Assembly (NCBI GenBank): GCA_016712345.1
Contig: JADJRH010000011.1
Span: forward strand, 3,038,001-3,102,000
DNA length: 64,000 bases
Direction of reading: 5' to 3'
Source: Polyangiaceae bacterium
GTDB taxonomy: Bacteria > Myxococcota_A > Polyangia > Polyangiales > Polyangiaceae
A model generated the notes under the pieces. It saw only the letters and a list, made by a program, of their open reading frames with translations. It was not told the origin of the DNA and made no database searches. The number at the start of each line of letters is the position of its first letter. Position 1 is the first letter of the stretch. The translations under genes and the position numbers were made by a program. Positions 19,839-28,533 of the stretch are shown here, in pieces.

Positions 19839-20530
19839 CCAAAAAGTGCCGTCCAAGTGCGACGACCCACCTCCCCATCGGGGTCGAGATGGCGACGGCG
19901 CTGGAACGCACGTACCACCCTTTCCGTGTCGGGTCCAAACACTTTGTCGACGGAGATCTCCCAACGAAGCGCTTTGAGCCGCGCTTGGACAATTCCAACA
20001 AGTTCACCCCTCATCCCGCGTTTGAGTACAACACCGGGAAACGCCCTGCGATCGGCCGGCGTGGGTGACGAATCTCCGCCCCGCGGCGGCGAAGGCGGCG
20101 GCGCCGGGGTGTTTCCACCCGCGGGCAGCTCAACGCCGGAGGGTAGATTTCCACCCTCGGGCGACCAGGCCCACGGTCGAGTATCGGTGCGTGAGCCGGC
20201 GAGAATGCTCACATGGCAATGTTTTGTGTGAGGGTTTTTGCCACGGTAAGGTCGAAAATGAGAATCTCCCCTCTGGCGGTTAAAAATCTGACGGTTCCAG
20301 ATCACGTATTTGACTCGCGTATCGCGAATAGCCGCCGCGGCAATGACGTGACCCGAACAACCTGAGTCGGGATCATGGGTAAGATCGAAAGCGTTTCCCA
20401 TGTTGTGGTCGCTTTTTGTTTTTTGATGGCGCGCATCTCCCATGATTCCATCAGAAGCTTTTTTTCGGGAAGGCCACCGTCGATTGGCGTCGCGAATTGC
20501 TTGGAGACATGCGGCTGCGGGACTTGCCAT
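19835..20530 (-). CDS. M15-like peptidoglycan peptidase with peptidoglycan-binding domain, putative T6SS effector
   Basis: ATG 20530 is chosen over 20551 because GAGGTAAG lies just upstream. The catalytic half (about 1-120) shows SDHNMGNAFDLTHD, the HxxGxAxD zinc-site pattern of M15/VanY-like (LAS) peptidases, then YVIWNRQIF and the second zinc site HTKHCHVS. A Pro/Gly linker (about 125-160) leads to a peptidoglycan_binding_1 domain (about 165-231) with GELVGIVQARLKAL, DKVFGPDTERVVRAFQ and GEVGRRTW. It lies between a PAAR effector and DUF2169 and has no signal peptide, fitting a T6SS-delivered cell-wall hydrolase. Its stop overlaps the DUF2169 start (ATGA). No immunity gene is recognised. Confidence 0.75.
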   Translation of the reverse strand: MASPAAACLQAIRDANRRWPSRKKASDGIMGDARHQKTKSDHNMGNAFDLTHDPDSGCSGHVIAAAAIRDTRVKYVIWNRQIFNRQRGDSHFRPYRGKNPHTKHCHVSILAGSRTDTRPWAWSPEGGNLPSGVELPAGGNTPAPPPSPPRGGDSSPTPADRRAFPGVVLKRGMRGELVGIVQARLKALRWEISVDKVFGPDTERVVRAFQRRRHLDPDGEVGRRTWTALFG

Positions 20531-20640
20531 GGTCTTACCTCTATAGATCAAGAGAAAACTCAGATTGGCTTACGCTGCCGCCTCTTGCGGCCCTGCCAAA
20601 CCAAACCGGGCTTGATGTTGGTCTCGCCAAATTCCCGTTT

Positions 20641-20734
20641 TCGTTTTGGCTGCATACGCCACCAGACTCCATGAAGTGAAACCTGCCGCGCCACGCTTTT
20701 CGCCTTTCCGCGGGGCTACGGGCAACGATGCCCC
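20641..20734. repeat. Dispersed intergenic repeat, copy 1
   Basis: About 94 bases in the spacer upstream of the M15-like gene align with 41175-41273, with roughly three quarters of positions identical by eye. Shared blocks include GGCTGC, CGCCAC, ACTCCAT, CGCGCCACGCT, TTTCCGC and ACGGGCAA in the same order and strand. I do not recognise the family. It may be a degraded mobile or structural repeat. Confidence 0.5.
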
Positions 20735-20758
20735 GCGCGTGGTGCCAAGTCAGGTAGA

Positions 20759-21910
20759 TCACTTGGCGAACAGGTTGCCGCTCCACATGTTGAGCAGATC
20801 GGCTCCCGTCGGAGTGCTGGGCATAAATCCGGGCAACGTGGACATTTGGGGGCCCAACGCGTCTTTTGCCCAAGCGGGCGGCGCGTTCAGATCGATATTT
20901 CCAAAGGGTGATTGCGGTGGGTAGGGCTTGAGCCCCCACAGGGAGAACGGATCTGCCGGCCCCGGTTGGGCGCCCTGCGAAGTTGGATTTCCAAACACGA
21001 AAACTGTGCCTTCACCGCTCACCACTTTTTGACCACACGTGCACGCGTCGCCGACGCGCACCGCGGGTCTACCATCGATAAACACCGAGTCGCTTCCCAA
21101 CGCGAGTGGGCAACCACCTTCATGAAAACTGCGAGGATCGGCAAAAGCGGCCGGCCTTTGCCCTTTCCCAACAAGGACAGAATCTTTGCCGGCGACAATC
21201 ACGTATCCGCCTGAAACACTGCGTTCTCCCGCGGCGATGCGACCCGCTTTCTGAATTTCTTCGGAGGTCTGTTTTTGAATGCGAGAGCCGTTGGGTGTAC
21301 GCTTTCCCGATCCGGGGTAAAATTCGTAATTGAGATATTGCGAATCGGTCATGGTTGTAAAACCGCCGCTGATGGGGCTGTCATTGAGACCCAAGTCGCG
21401 GGCGGCGGCCATAGAGATCTCCCCAACCTCCCCAGAGGGCCCATTTTCACCCCAAATGGCATAGACAGTGTTGCCGTTGGCAGGATTTGTAATTTTTACA
21501 TAGTCGCCTGGTTTGATACCGGCGTCGCCGAACGGATTACCCTTGACGTTGTGGGCAGATGCCCAATTTCCCGCAGAGTTTTTGGCCTGTGGCAACACCA
21601 CATACGGTATGGTGTCGGCGTTGATATACGAGCCGTCGCTAAACTGAAACGACGTTGTCGGTTGGTAGGTATCCCCCGCGACGCCTTTGGGAGCGCCGTC
21701 GGCGCAGATCGCCGCCGGAGCCTTAAAACCCATGGCATTGACGTTGCCGCTGTCATCGGTCGACTGCCAAAAGTCGCGACCTTTTTTCTTGTCATATACC
21801 TGGGTTTTGTCTTTTTTGCTTTTCGGTTTCCCAGGCCCACTCTTAAACTTGGAAAACTTGGCGTCCGCGTTTTGAAGCACGTAGTGACCAACGTGAGCCA
21901 TCTCAAACAT
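20759..21910 (-). CDS. GH75 chitosanase-like domain fused to a PAAR domain, T6SS effector
   Basis: 383 residues. Residues about 40-200 match glycoside hydrolase family 75 (fungal-type chitosanase): DGSYINADTIPYVVLP, GIKPGDYVKI, then TVYAIWGENGPSGEVGEIS with two acidic residues nine apart where the family has its catalytic Asp/Glu pair (the first is Glu here), and LNYEFYPGSG. Residues about 225-310 are a PAAR/DUF4150-like spike tip (GGYVIVAGKDSVLVGKGQ, GCPLALGSDSVFIDG, VGDACTCGQKVVSGEGTV). A Pro-rich tail follows. Known PAAR proteins cap the VgrG spike and carry effectors. The start is four bases after the DUF1795 stop. Whether the target is a chitosan-like polymer or a bacterial cell-wall glycan is open. 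Confidence 0.8.
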   Translation of the reverse strand: MFEMAHVGHYVLQNADAKFSKFKSGPGKPKSKKDKTQVYDKKKGRDFWQSTDDSGNVNAMGFKAPAAICADGAPKGVAGDTYQPTTSFQFSDGSYINADTIPYVVLPQAKNSAGNWASAHNVKGNPFGDAGIKPGDYVKITNPANGNTVYAIWGENGPSGEVGEISMAAARDLGLNDSPISGGFTTMTDSQYLNYEFYPGSGKRTPNGSRIQKQTSEEIQKAGRIAAGERSVSGGYVIVAGKDSVLVGKGQRPAAFADPRSFHEGGCPLALGSDSVFIDGRPAVRVGDACTCGQKVVSGEGTVFVFGNPTSQGAQPGPADPFSLWGLKPYPPQSPFGNIDLNAPPAWAKDALGPQMSTLPGFMPSTPTGADLLNMWSGNLFAK

Positions 21911-21913
21911 AGG

Positions 21914-22351
21914 TCATTGTCCTCTCGGCCTAAAGCGCAGAGTAGAAAGCAGCGCGTCCATCCATGCGTCACACGCCGCGGCGCGTTCCCAGCGTGACGA
22001 AGCCGTCATTGTCAAACACGAGTTTCCAAGCGCCACGTGCACCTGACGGTGGTACACAGGGCCTTTGGGGTGACGCCAGCGAAGCCTTGTTTCAAGGGCA
22101 GCAAGGCCGTCTACCCTGCACTCTCCTTCGGCCAGGGATATGTGCCCTCGCAACTTCACTTCTTGCTCACGCCGAATTTCACCCACCACGTCGAGCAAAC
22201 TCTTGCCGGGTAAGATCGGCTTTCGTTCCATGGTCAACCCAAGCTCGGCACCGTCGCCGCCGGGGGCCTCAATCATGTGCACCGAACGGTCAATGTACGA
22301 AAGACCGCCTGGCAACTCAAACGCGCCCTCGTCAAAGTAATACGCGGTCAC
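21914..22351 (-). CDS. DUF1795/DcrB-like (Eag-type) T6SS effector chaperone
   Basis: 145 residues, starting at GTG 22351, which overlaps the previous stop as GTGA. The fold-defining pattern of DUF1795 is present: a short N-terminal hairpin (FELPGGLSYIDRSVHM), a central helix with LLDVVGEIRREQE, and strands LAALETRLRWRHPKGPVYHRQ and VALGNSCLTMTASS, ending in a C-terminal helix. Eag proteins hold PAAR or Rhs effectors before loading on VgrG. It lies directly upstream of the GH75-PAAR gene, which is its likely client. Confidence 0.75.
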   Translation of the reverse strand: MTAYYFDEGAFELPGGLSYIDRSVHMIEAPGGDGAELGLTMERKPILPGKSLLDVVGEIRREQEVKLRGHISLAEGECRVDGLAALETRLRWRHPKGPVYHRQVHVALGNSCLTMTASSRWERAAACDAWMDALLSTLRFRPRGQ

Positions 22352-23271
22352 CGCGCCCCTCCGAGGGTTAGAACCTGGTTGGGTTTGACAGCGCCGAATG
22401 CCTGCGGAGCGCGCGTTGCAGCGATCACCTGAACGTCTTCACCGAGGGAGACAAGTCCGGCGGCAAGGTAAGGCACAAACGATGGATCCGTGTATAGATC
22501 CGGAAGGTCAATAAGTACCACCGAGCGACTCAACCCAATCAATACCGACACACCTGCGATCAGCACCGCGTCGCCTTCACTCGACGACAGCTCACGCACG
22601 GATCTCGGACCATATTCCCCGGTGAAACACCGAGGAAACGCATCGGTAGATGTGGCAGCCTGAAACCTGACTGTGGGCGAAAGCCGCTCAAGCAACGCGG
22701 CAAAGTAGTCAGCCGTTGGCCCACCCGCCGAAAGTTCATTCACCACGCGGACCACACTCGCAAACTTTCTCGGGTCGGCTGTGGGTCGCATGGGCTTTTG
22801 TTCAAACGCACTCAACCCCGCAGAAATCCCGGTCAGGTTGATGTTTCGACTCACCGGGAAGTACTCCATTTTTCCGGTCGTATGACCGTGTTCATACCTT
22901 CCCAAAACGCTCACAATCCCGTCGTCTTCAGGCGGTGGGAAATAGGCGCTCGAAAAGATCGACTCGGTATCCACCGTTGCCTGCCCAAGCGCTCCGTAGC
23001 CCTGCTCTTCAGGGGTAAGATGCCATGTCAGGGAGATCTTCGCAGCGGGTTCTCCCGGACGAATCCACCCCGCCGTTGTGGGCCTTGCCGCGTACGGCGC
23101 GATTAACTCTTTTGCCGCAAAAATCCCCTCCAAAAAACGTGTTTTGCCCGATGCGGAAGGCCCGGTAACGAACACGAGAGAGTGGGGCTCACCGGTGGTA
23201 GGATCAGTCAGGTCAAACGCACAATCGGAAACGCCGCGAACCCCTTTGAAGACAATCCTACGAAGTTTCAT
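22348..23271 (-). CDS. RecF/ABC-type ATPase encoded inside the T6SS cargo operon
   Basis: 307 residues, coupled to its neighbours by ATGA and GTGA overlaps. The P-loop is GPSASGKTRFLEG (about 35-47). An ABC-signature-like ELSSSEGDAV (about 222-231) precedes VVLIDLPDLY, where the Walker B Asp is present but the following catalytic Glu is replaced by Leu. A degenerate switch appears as VIAATRAPQAF. There is no coiled coil. Such ATPases are not core T6SS parts (those use ClpV). It could load or select cargo, but nothing in the sequence shows its partner. Position between VgrG and the chaperone implies a delivery role. Confidence 0.7.
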   Translation of the reverse strand: MKLRRIVFKGVRGVSDCAFDLTDPTTGEPHSLVFVTGPSASGKTRFLEGIFAAKELIAPYAARPTTAGWIRPGEPAAKISLTWHLTPEEQGYGALGQATVDTESIFSSAYFPPPEDDGIVSVLGRYEHGHTTGKMEYFPVSRNINLTGISAGLSAFEQKPMRPTADPRKFASVVRVVNELSAGGPTADYFAALLERLSPTVRFQAATSTDAFPRCFTGEYGPRSVRELSSSEGDAVLIAGVSVLIGLSRSVVLIDLPDLYTDPSFVPYLAAGLVSLGEDVQVIAATRAPQAFGAVKPNQVLTLGGAR

Positions 23272-25214
23272 TGGCCCGCCGTGGAAGGAATGGAACCCGT
23301 GAGAACCGCCGATGCAAGCACATCTTCACCCGGATTGAGAAGCACTTTGGGAGATTGGATGATCACCGCGTCGGGCCCGATATAAATGGTAGAATTTCCA
23401 ACCTGCAGCACCGTCCCCTTTTCGCTCGTGATTGAGTGGGCGGCGGCTGAAAGGGCGTGGTTTCCTTTGGTGCGCGTCAGTTGATGGCCACCCACGAACG
23501 ACGCGGCGTGTGAAAGCACCTGCGAAACCGCCTGCTCGACAACCGTTTGCGCCAGGTTTCCAAGCACGCTCTTTGATTGATTTCCACCCACTGTTTCTTT
23601 GTCGTCACTCTCCACGTGGGTAGATCGCTTGTTTCCGATTTTGGTGTCTTGGTCATTGTTGACCAACGTTTTCATGTCTTTTTCGGCGCGCATGCGGAGC
23701 AGTTCTTTGCCCGCCGCGTCTTCAAACATCAACTCATTAAACCCGCCGGTAGCCGGCACACTCGCGCTCTTAAAGCCGTTTTGTGTTTTGTTGGCCGGGA
23801 GCGACATAGGTGGACGAAGTAGATGGGTAAAGATCCTACCCACAATCACAGGCTCTTCAGGGTTGCCGCCCAAAAAGTCGACAATTACCTCTTGACCGAT
23901 GCGTGGAATATTGATGGCTCCCATTCCATCACCTGCCCACGGTTGGTTGACATGGATCCAGCACGAACTCTTGTGATCGCGGCTGCCATACCTGTCCCAG
24001 TGAAACTGCACTCGAACTCGCCCAAACTCGTCGCAATGGATGGTTTCACCCGACGGCCCCACCACCGTTGCCATTTCCACCCCTTGCACCACCGGCTGCG
24101 GGGTAATCATTTCAGGTCGGTAAGGGTTTTTCGCACTCACAGCGTCTACACTGAGGGTAGGTTCCATTTCTGTCGAGGCCGACAGAGTATAGCGGGTTAT
24201 CAAAAATTTCTCAGCTTGTTCAGCGCGGGCGTGCCCGTTCATTTTGAGCACCATACCGGAGGCCACATCGAGCGCGTTTGTTTGAAAAGAGTAACGCTGC
24301 GAACGCGCAATCAGGCCCGCCGCCTTTTGATCCGCGAGCCGTTTTGCTTCACCCGGATCGGTGCGACTGCGACCGCGATCGTCGGCGGTGGGGGTGTCGG
24401 CCGGCCCTTTTCCTCCAAACCTGAAAGCGCCCGGTGTGTACTCAAACCGTTCAAGCTTGGCCTCCACCGATGTTCCACCCGCGCTCGCCTCACCCAGCAG
24501 CGGTTCGTTGGGCATGCGGTGATCATGGTCGGCAAAAGTAACCTTCCCATGTCGCATGCGCCGCGAGGCTTTGAGCCCCGTGGCCCACAGCGTTCCAAGT
24601 GCAGGCTCCGACAGATGTTGGAGAGGCTGTTTGCGCGCATCGGCCTGTTCGGGCGAATCTGACAAAACAAGCACCGTCTCTTCACCGTCCTGTTTGTGGA
24701 AAAAGGTGATGCCCGCCGACTCAAGCACGCGACAGAGAAACACGAAGTCGCTCTCGTGATATTGCACGCGATACTTTTTTGTTTTGAGCGTGCGTGCCAC
24801 CTGAACCTGCGGGGAGATTCCCCACTCTTTCAGGAGCGCCTGCGCAATATCCAGATCAGTCATTTGCTGAAAAACGCGGCAATTGGTGCGCTGCGAAAGG
24901 AGCCACAACTTGGGCACGACGGTGATCGAATAACTGGAAAGGCCATCTTCTTCGGCACCGAGTTGGTGAATTTCAGAGACAATGCCTTTCCACAGTCGCG
25001 GCCCCTCTCCAGGATGCGCCGCGGCGGAAAGCTCCACTTTCATCGTCGCGTCGCGCCCAACAAGCGCTTCAAAATCCACGGCGGGATTGTCGCTCATGGC
25101 AACCACCTCCACCTGAAAGAGCGACGAAAGGCCGTCTTCGATCGAACACTCGCGAACATCAAACTTGTCTTCAGTATCGATCTCGATGGCGAGGCCGGCG
25201 GGCGATTGCATCAT
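23268..25214 (-). CDS. vgrG: Type VI secretion spike protein VgrG (TssI)
   Basis: 648 residues, ATG 25214. The gp27-like head (about 1-370) includes QYHESDFVFLCRVLESAGI, followed by the gp5 OB-fold junction GETIHCDEFGRVRVQFHWDR and the beta-prism region with WAGDGMGAINIPRIGQEVIVDFLGG, all diagnostic of VgrG. The C-terminus (about 520-648) is a short beta-helical tail with no obvious enzymatic extension, so cargo is probably carried through PAAR proteins. First gene of a minus-strand operon of six genes. No tss sheath or baseplate genes are in the window, so this is an orphan cargo cluster. Confidence 0.92.
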   Translation of the reverse strand: MMQSPAGLAIEIDTEDKFDVRECSIEDGLSSLFQVEVVAMSDNPAVDFEALVGRDATMKVELSAAAHPGEGPRLWKGIVSEIHQLGAEEDGLSSYSITVVPKLWLLSQRTNCRVFQQMTDLDIAQALLKEWGISPQVQVARTLKTKKYRVQYHESDFVFLCRVLESAGITFFHKQDGEETVLVLSDSPEQADARKQPLQHLSEPALGTLWATGLKASRRMRHGKVTFADHDHRMPNEPLLGEASAGGTSVEAKLERFEYTPGAFRFGGKGPADTPTADDRGRSRTDPGEAKRLADQKAAGLIARSQRYSFQTNALDVASGMVLKMNGHARAEQAEKFLITRYTLSASTEMEPTLSVDAVSAKNPYRPEMITPQPVVQGVEMATVVGPSGETIHCDEFGRVRVQFHWDRYGSRDHKSSCWIHVNQPWAGDGMGAINIPRIGQEVIVDFLGGNPEEPVIVGRIFTHLLRPPMSLPANKTQNGFKSASVPATGGFNELMFEDAAGKELLRMRAEKDMKTLVNNDQDTKIGNKRSTHVESDDKETVGGNQSKSVLGNLAQTVVEQAVSQVLSHAASFVGGHQLTRTKGNHALSAAAHSITSEKGTVLQVGNSTIYIGPDAVIIQSPKVLLNPGEDVLASAVLTGSIPSTAGQ

Positions 25215-25401
25215 AGCGGTCGACTCCTAAGCCCTGGTTCCGCAAACCATGTGCCACAAACACTTTGTGAAGTAGACGGCAACGGGGGCGGAAATTCACA
25301 CCGCTGGGTAACTCGTGGATCACTTTGGATGGATCTTTGGTTTACCATGCCGCCGCGTTCATGTGATTGATTGCACAGTTGCAATGAGGCAAAGTGCAAG
25401 C

Positions 25402-26142
25402 ATGAAGCTCCGGGCATTTGTGGTCACCCAAGACAGCATCGTTACGCTTTCGCCGGCCCCGTCCAAACGTCAATGGATGGAAGATTCCGCCGAGCGGTTT
25501 GCCTACCGCTGCTTGCCCCTGTTGATCGCCAATCAGGCGGGGTGGTTTGTGGAGCTTACAGAAGACGTGGAACTGCTGTGGAACGGTAGAAACGGTATGG
25601 ACGATATTCAGGTGTTTGGATCCGACCTGGTCAAGTCAAACGTCGCAAGTCACTTCGGCGGCGGCATTCTGACATTCAAGCTTCCTTACCTTTTTAGAAC
25701 CGAACCGGGGTACAATCTTCTCGCCCGCGGTCCGGCCAATGTGTACAAAGACGGCGTTCATCCCCTTGAAGGATTGGTAGAGGCCGATTGGTCTACCGCG
25801 CCGTTTACAATGAACTGGAAAATCACGCGCGCGCAAACCCGCATTCGGTTTGAAAAGGGTGAACCGATTTGTATGTTGGTGCCCATGAGGCGCCGCGAGT
25901 TGGAGAGTTTCAACCCGGATGTGTACGCATTAAACGACGACCCTGAAGTATCCAAAGAATATCGGCTCTGGCGTGAAAGTCGCAGTAAGTTCATTTCCGA
26001 CCTGGCGGCGCGCGAAGATGAAACGGTCAAGGTCGGGTGGCAGCGCGACTACTTTTTGGGGCGTGGACCTTCCACCGAAGCAGATAGTGGTGAGCACCAA
26101 ACCAAACTCACCCTCAAGCCGTTTGTTCGCAAAGGTGAGTGA
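25402..26142 (+). CDS. DUF6065 family protein
   Basis: 246 residues from ATG 25402; ATG 25384 is a possible earlier start. It resembles DUF6065: an N-terminal strand MKLRAFVVTQ, WFVELTEDVELLWNG, a central Gly-rich GGGILTFKLPYLFRTEPGYNLLARGPAN, DGVHPLEGLVEADW, the helper strand ITRAQTRIRFEKGEPICMLVP and a C-terminal helical segment with YRLWRESRSKFISDL. Function is unknown; the Gly/Pro-rich core suggests a double-stranded beta-helix. It is divergent from vgrG and overlaps the convergent amidase gene by 29 bases. Confidence 0.65.
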   Translation: MKLRAFVVTQDSIVTLSPAPSKRQWMEDSAERFAYRCLPLLIANQAGWFVELTEDVELLWNGRNGMDDIQVFGSDLVKSNVASHFGGGILTFKLPYLFRTEPGYNLLARGPANVYKDGVHPLEGLVEADWSTAPFTMNWKITRAQTRIRFEKGEPICMLVPMRRRELESFNPDVYALNDDPEVSKEYRLWRESRSKFISDLAAREDETVKVGWQRDYFLGRGPSTEADSGEHQTKLTLKPFVRKGE

Positions 26143-26638
26143 GATCGCGCAGCGACAGGATTTGTCCCAGGAAAGGATCCTTCATGTTCACAAATCGAGC
26201 GAGATTGGTGCCCATTTCAGGTGGGGTTAAAAGTGGCCACGGTGGCTCGGGTCGCTCAAAACGGCCGTCAGGCTTTCTCATGTGGGAGCGATCTGTAACA
26301 AGCTTGTTTTTATACTCGGTCGCGGTGAGCATTCGAAAAATGGGAAGCCATTGTTCATCGAGATTGTAGTAGAAACTCGCGGCAAGGTAGTTGAGAGCGG
26401 CCGAGGGGAGAGGGAGTGTTGTATCAAGATCCCACACCATCCAAGGATCGCGCGTGAGTAAGATCACATGGTAGTCCCAAAAAATCGGGCCGCGTCTGCC
26501 CATGCCGGCGCGTTGCCGCCACATAAAAAATCCGCCTTGATTTCCGCCGATGACGAGGACGAAGCGGTCCCGATCTTTCACGAAAGGATGATCACAAAAA
26601 TGGTAGATGTTCTCTTCGCAGTAAAACGGCTGGTGCAT
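26114..26638 (-). CDS. Protein N-terminal glutamine amidohydrolase (NTAQ1-like)
   Basis: 174 residues from ATG 26638; an upstream in-frame GTG lies at 26656. The NTAQ1 signature is clear: FYCEENIYHFC with the catalytic Cys, FWDYHVILL with the catalytic His, VWDLDTTLPLP with the catalytic Asp, and the late conserved DRSHMRKPDG. In eukaryotes NTAQ1 deamidates N-terminal Gln to Glu in the N-degron pathway. Bacterial homologues are uncommon and their targets unknown. It lies 0.9 kb from a VgrG gene, so both a housekeeping role and a secreted deamidase role are possible. No signal peptide or PAAR domain is present. Confidence 0.85.
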   Translation of the reverse strand: MHQPFYCEENIYHFCDHPFVKDRDRFVLVIGGNQGGFFMWRQRAGMGRRGPIFWDYHVILLTRDPWMVWDLDTTLPLPSAALNYLAASFYYNLDEQWLPIFRMLTATEYKNKLVTDRSHMRKPDGRFERPEPPWPLLTPPEMGTNLARFVNMKDPFLGQILSLRDLTHLCEQTA

Positions 26639-26746
26639 CACGCCTGCGGGCAACACCGGACCATCAAATCAGAATCCAAACAAATCGTCGTCTTTTTTGT
26701 GCGGCCTTTTTTCACGATTGGCCGCTCCATCGTGTAGGCTCCCGGC

Positions 26747-27613
26747 ATGACCGCGCGGCGACTTTGGGTTTTGGTCATCACATGGGGGTTTGCTGTGCAG
26801 GCTTGCATTCCTCCCGAGCTTGTATCGCAAACCGGAGGTTCGGGGACGGGCGGCAACGCCACAGGGGGAACGGGGGTAACGTCCGCGGCCGGAGCCGCCG
26901 GGCCGGGAACGGGAGGTCAAGGCGGCGAACCCATCCCTTTGTGTGAAGAAGATCTGTGCGCCACGTTTGGTGGAGTGTGTACACTTGGAATCTGCGTAAT
27001 TTCCTGTGTCGAATTGAATTCCTGTTCAACTCTACTCACCTGTCCTCCCAACATGCCATGCCGGGTAGAGTGCTCCGGTGAAAATTCGTGCGCCGGAGGC
27101 ATCGTCTGCAAAGACGCCAGCCAATGTGACGTGGTGTGCACAGGTCAAAAAAGTTGCGGCGACCTTCAGACCATCACAATCAACTGCCCTGATGCCGGCT
27201 GCTCGCTCGAATGTGGAGGCGGCGCCTGTCAAAATACCGGGGTAGACTGCCCGGCGTCAAAGTGTACAATCGAGTGTTTGCAGACCGCTTGCAAAGCCGT
27301 GCTCTGCGCGGGCGATTGCTCAATTACCTGCGGCGGAGAAGGGTCATGCGCAAGCGTGGGGTGCACCGAGGGGCCGTGTGACATCAAATGCGCCAGCACA
27401 TCGTCATGCAGCAATGTCCTCTGTACAGATCGGTGCAACGTGACGTGTGCCGGCGACAAAAGCTGCGGTGATGTCGCCTGCAACGACGCCTGCGCCTGTG
27501 ACGTGACATGTTCGGGACCAATGTCCTGTCAAACAGTGCAGTGCGCAGGCGGCGCGGCATGTCAGGTGGCAGACGGATGTGAAGGCACCGGCAGTTGCGA
27601 CACCTGCCCATAA
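26747..27613 (+). CDS. Cysteine-rich repeat lipoprotein (myxobacterial type)
   Basis: 288 residues. A signal peptide with Cys at about residue 20 (AVQACIPP) precedes a Gly/Thr-rich linker (about 28-60) and then about 40 cysteines in an irregular repeat of the form C-x2-C-x-G-x3-C, such as CRVECSGENSCAGG, CDVVCTGQKSCGD and CNVTCAGDKSCGD. Such domains are frequent surface proteins in Polyangia and are probably disulfide-stabilised outside the cell. Function unknown. The stop lies four bases from the convergent gene end. Confidence 0.8.
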   Translation: MTARRLWVLVITWGFAVQACIPPELVSQTGGSGTGGNATGGTGVTSAAGAAGPGTGGQGGEPIPLCEEDLCATFGGVCTLGICVISCVELNSCSTLLTCPPNMPCRVECSGENSCAGGIVCKDASQCDVVCTGQKSCGDLQTITINCPDAGCSLECGGGACQNTGVDCPASKCTIECLQTACKAVLCAGDCSITCGGEGSCASVGCTEGPCDIKCASTSSCSNVLCTDRCNVTCAGDKSCGDVACNDACACDVTCSGPMSCQTVQCAGGAACQVADGCEGTGSCDTCP

Positions 27614-27617
27614 GACC

Positions 27618-28532
27618 TTATGGAAACTCTGGGTAGCGATCGCCCGTTGCAAACCTGTACCTGAATCCCAGCTCACCAAATTGGGCGCCCGCCGTACCAA
27701 TGGTGTCACGGCTATGTACAAGCAAAAGCGCCGTGCCAAATGCTTCCAAGTGGTGGGTGATAAGTGCAGTGACCGAGGGGCCTGCTCGCACCGACACCAG
27801 GTCGCGTTCGGGACTCCCCAGAACTTCGACGACGGCTCCTACCCTGAATTGATCCCACTTGTCCACGGTCACCAAATAACCGGCGCGGGCGCGCCACATT
27901 AGGGACGGTTTCGCCACAATTTGGAGGGTTGGGTCAAACACGTAATACCCCGGCGGAGGGTCGACAATATGGTAGATCCCTGCCACACCAAAAATGGCGC
28001 CGCGAAACAGGGGATATCCCGCGGCCAGTTCAGCCTCCAATGTGACATACCGCAGTTTGGGCCCGTCTGTATGTTCGAGATCCTCGCGCGTGTACGAGTG
28101 TTGAGGCAAAAGGAAATGTTGCGACGCGGTGAACGCGTAACGCGCCCCGGCGCGAAGATCGGCGTATGGCCACGCGAGGCGCAGTCCCCCGTATGTCACA
28201 CCGCCTCCCGGTGAAATCGCCGACGAACCTTCCACACCTACCCATGACCAGTGGGGCTTGCCATACCCAAGGGCTCCTCCTCCGCGAACAAACAGGTTGC
28301 CCACTTCAAGGCTTGAAGCGAAAAACCAACGAGTTTTGCCGGCTCGCCAGAAAGCTCGTTTACCCGCCTGTTCAAACTCACCGGTGAAAGGCGGCGGCGC
28401 AATGCTCGGCGTGGGTAGATCCAACACCTGACTTTGGCCTGATGCGCCGCCGGCGGAAAAGAAAACAAATGCTCCAAATGCGCCCGATAGCAGGGCTTTT
28501 TTGAAGCTCGATGTGAAGCCGCGGGGAGTCAT
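27618..28532 (-). CDS. Exported protein, possible outer-membrane beta-barrel
   Basis: 304 residues from ATG 28532, where GGGGAGATG supplies a ribosome site and homologous-looking signal sequence starts (MTPRGFTSSFKKALLSG, cleavage near ASGQS). The mature part has many alternating aromatic/polar strands, such as LGYGKPHWSWVGVEGSS, YADLRAGARYAFTASQ and QFRVGAVVEVLG, and ends in FRYRFATGDRYPEFP. This strand pattern fits an outer-membrane barrel. It starts one base after the PAP2 stop, so the two are co-expressed. No family recognised. Confidence 0.6.
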   Translation of the reverse strand: MTPRGFTSSFKKALLSGAFGAFVFFSAGGASGQSQVLDLPTPSIAPPPFTGEFEQAGKRAFWRAGKTRWFFASSLEVGNLFVRGGGALGYGKPHWSWVGVEGSSAISPGGGVTYGGLRLAWPYADLRAGARYAFTASQHFLLPQHSYTREDLEHTDGPKLRYVTLEAELAAGYPLFRGAIFGVAGIYHIVDPPPGYYVFDPTLQIVAKPSLMWRARAGYLVTVDKWDQFRVGAVVEVLGSPERDLVSVRAGPSVTALITHHLEAFGTALLLVHSRDTIGTAGAQFGELGFRYRFATGDRYPEFP

Positions 28533-28533
28533 A

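Noticed and set aside
26695..26730. GCGGCC...GGCCGC stem next to T-runs as a terminator
   Set aside because: The T-run is in the loop rather than after the stem, and no gene ends here.
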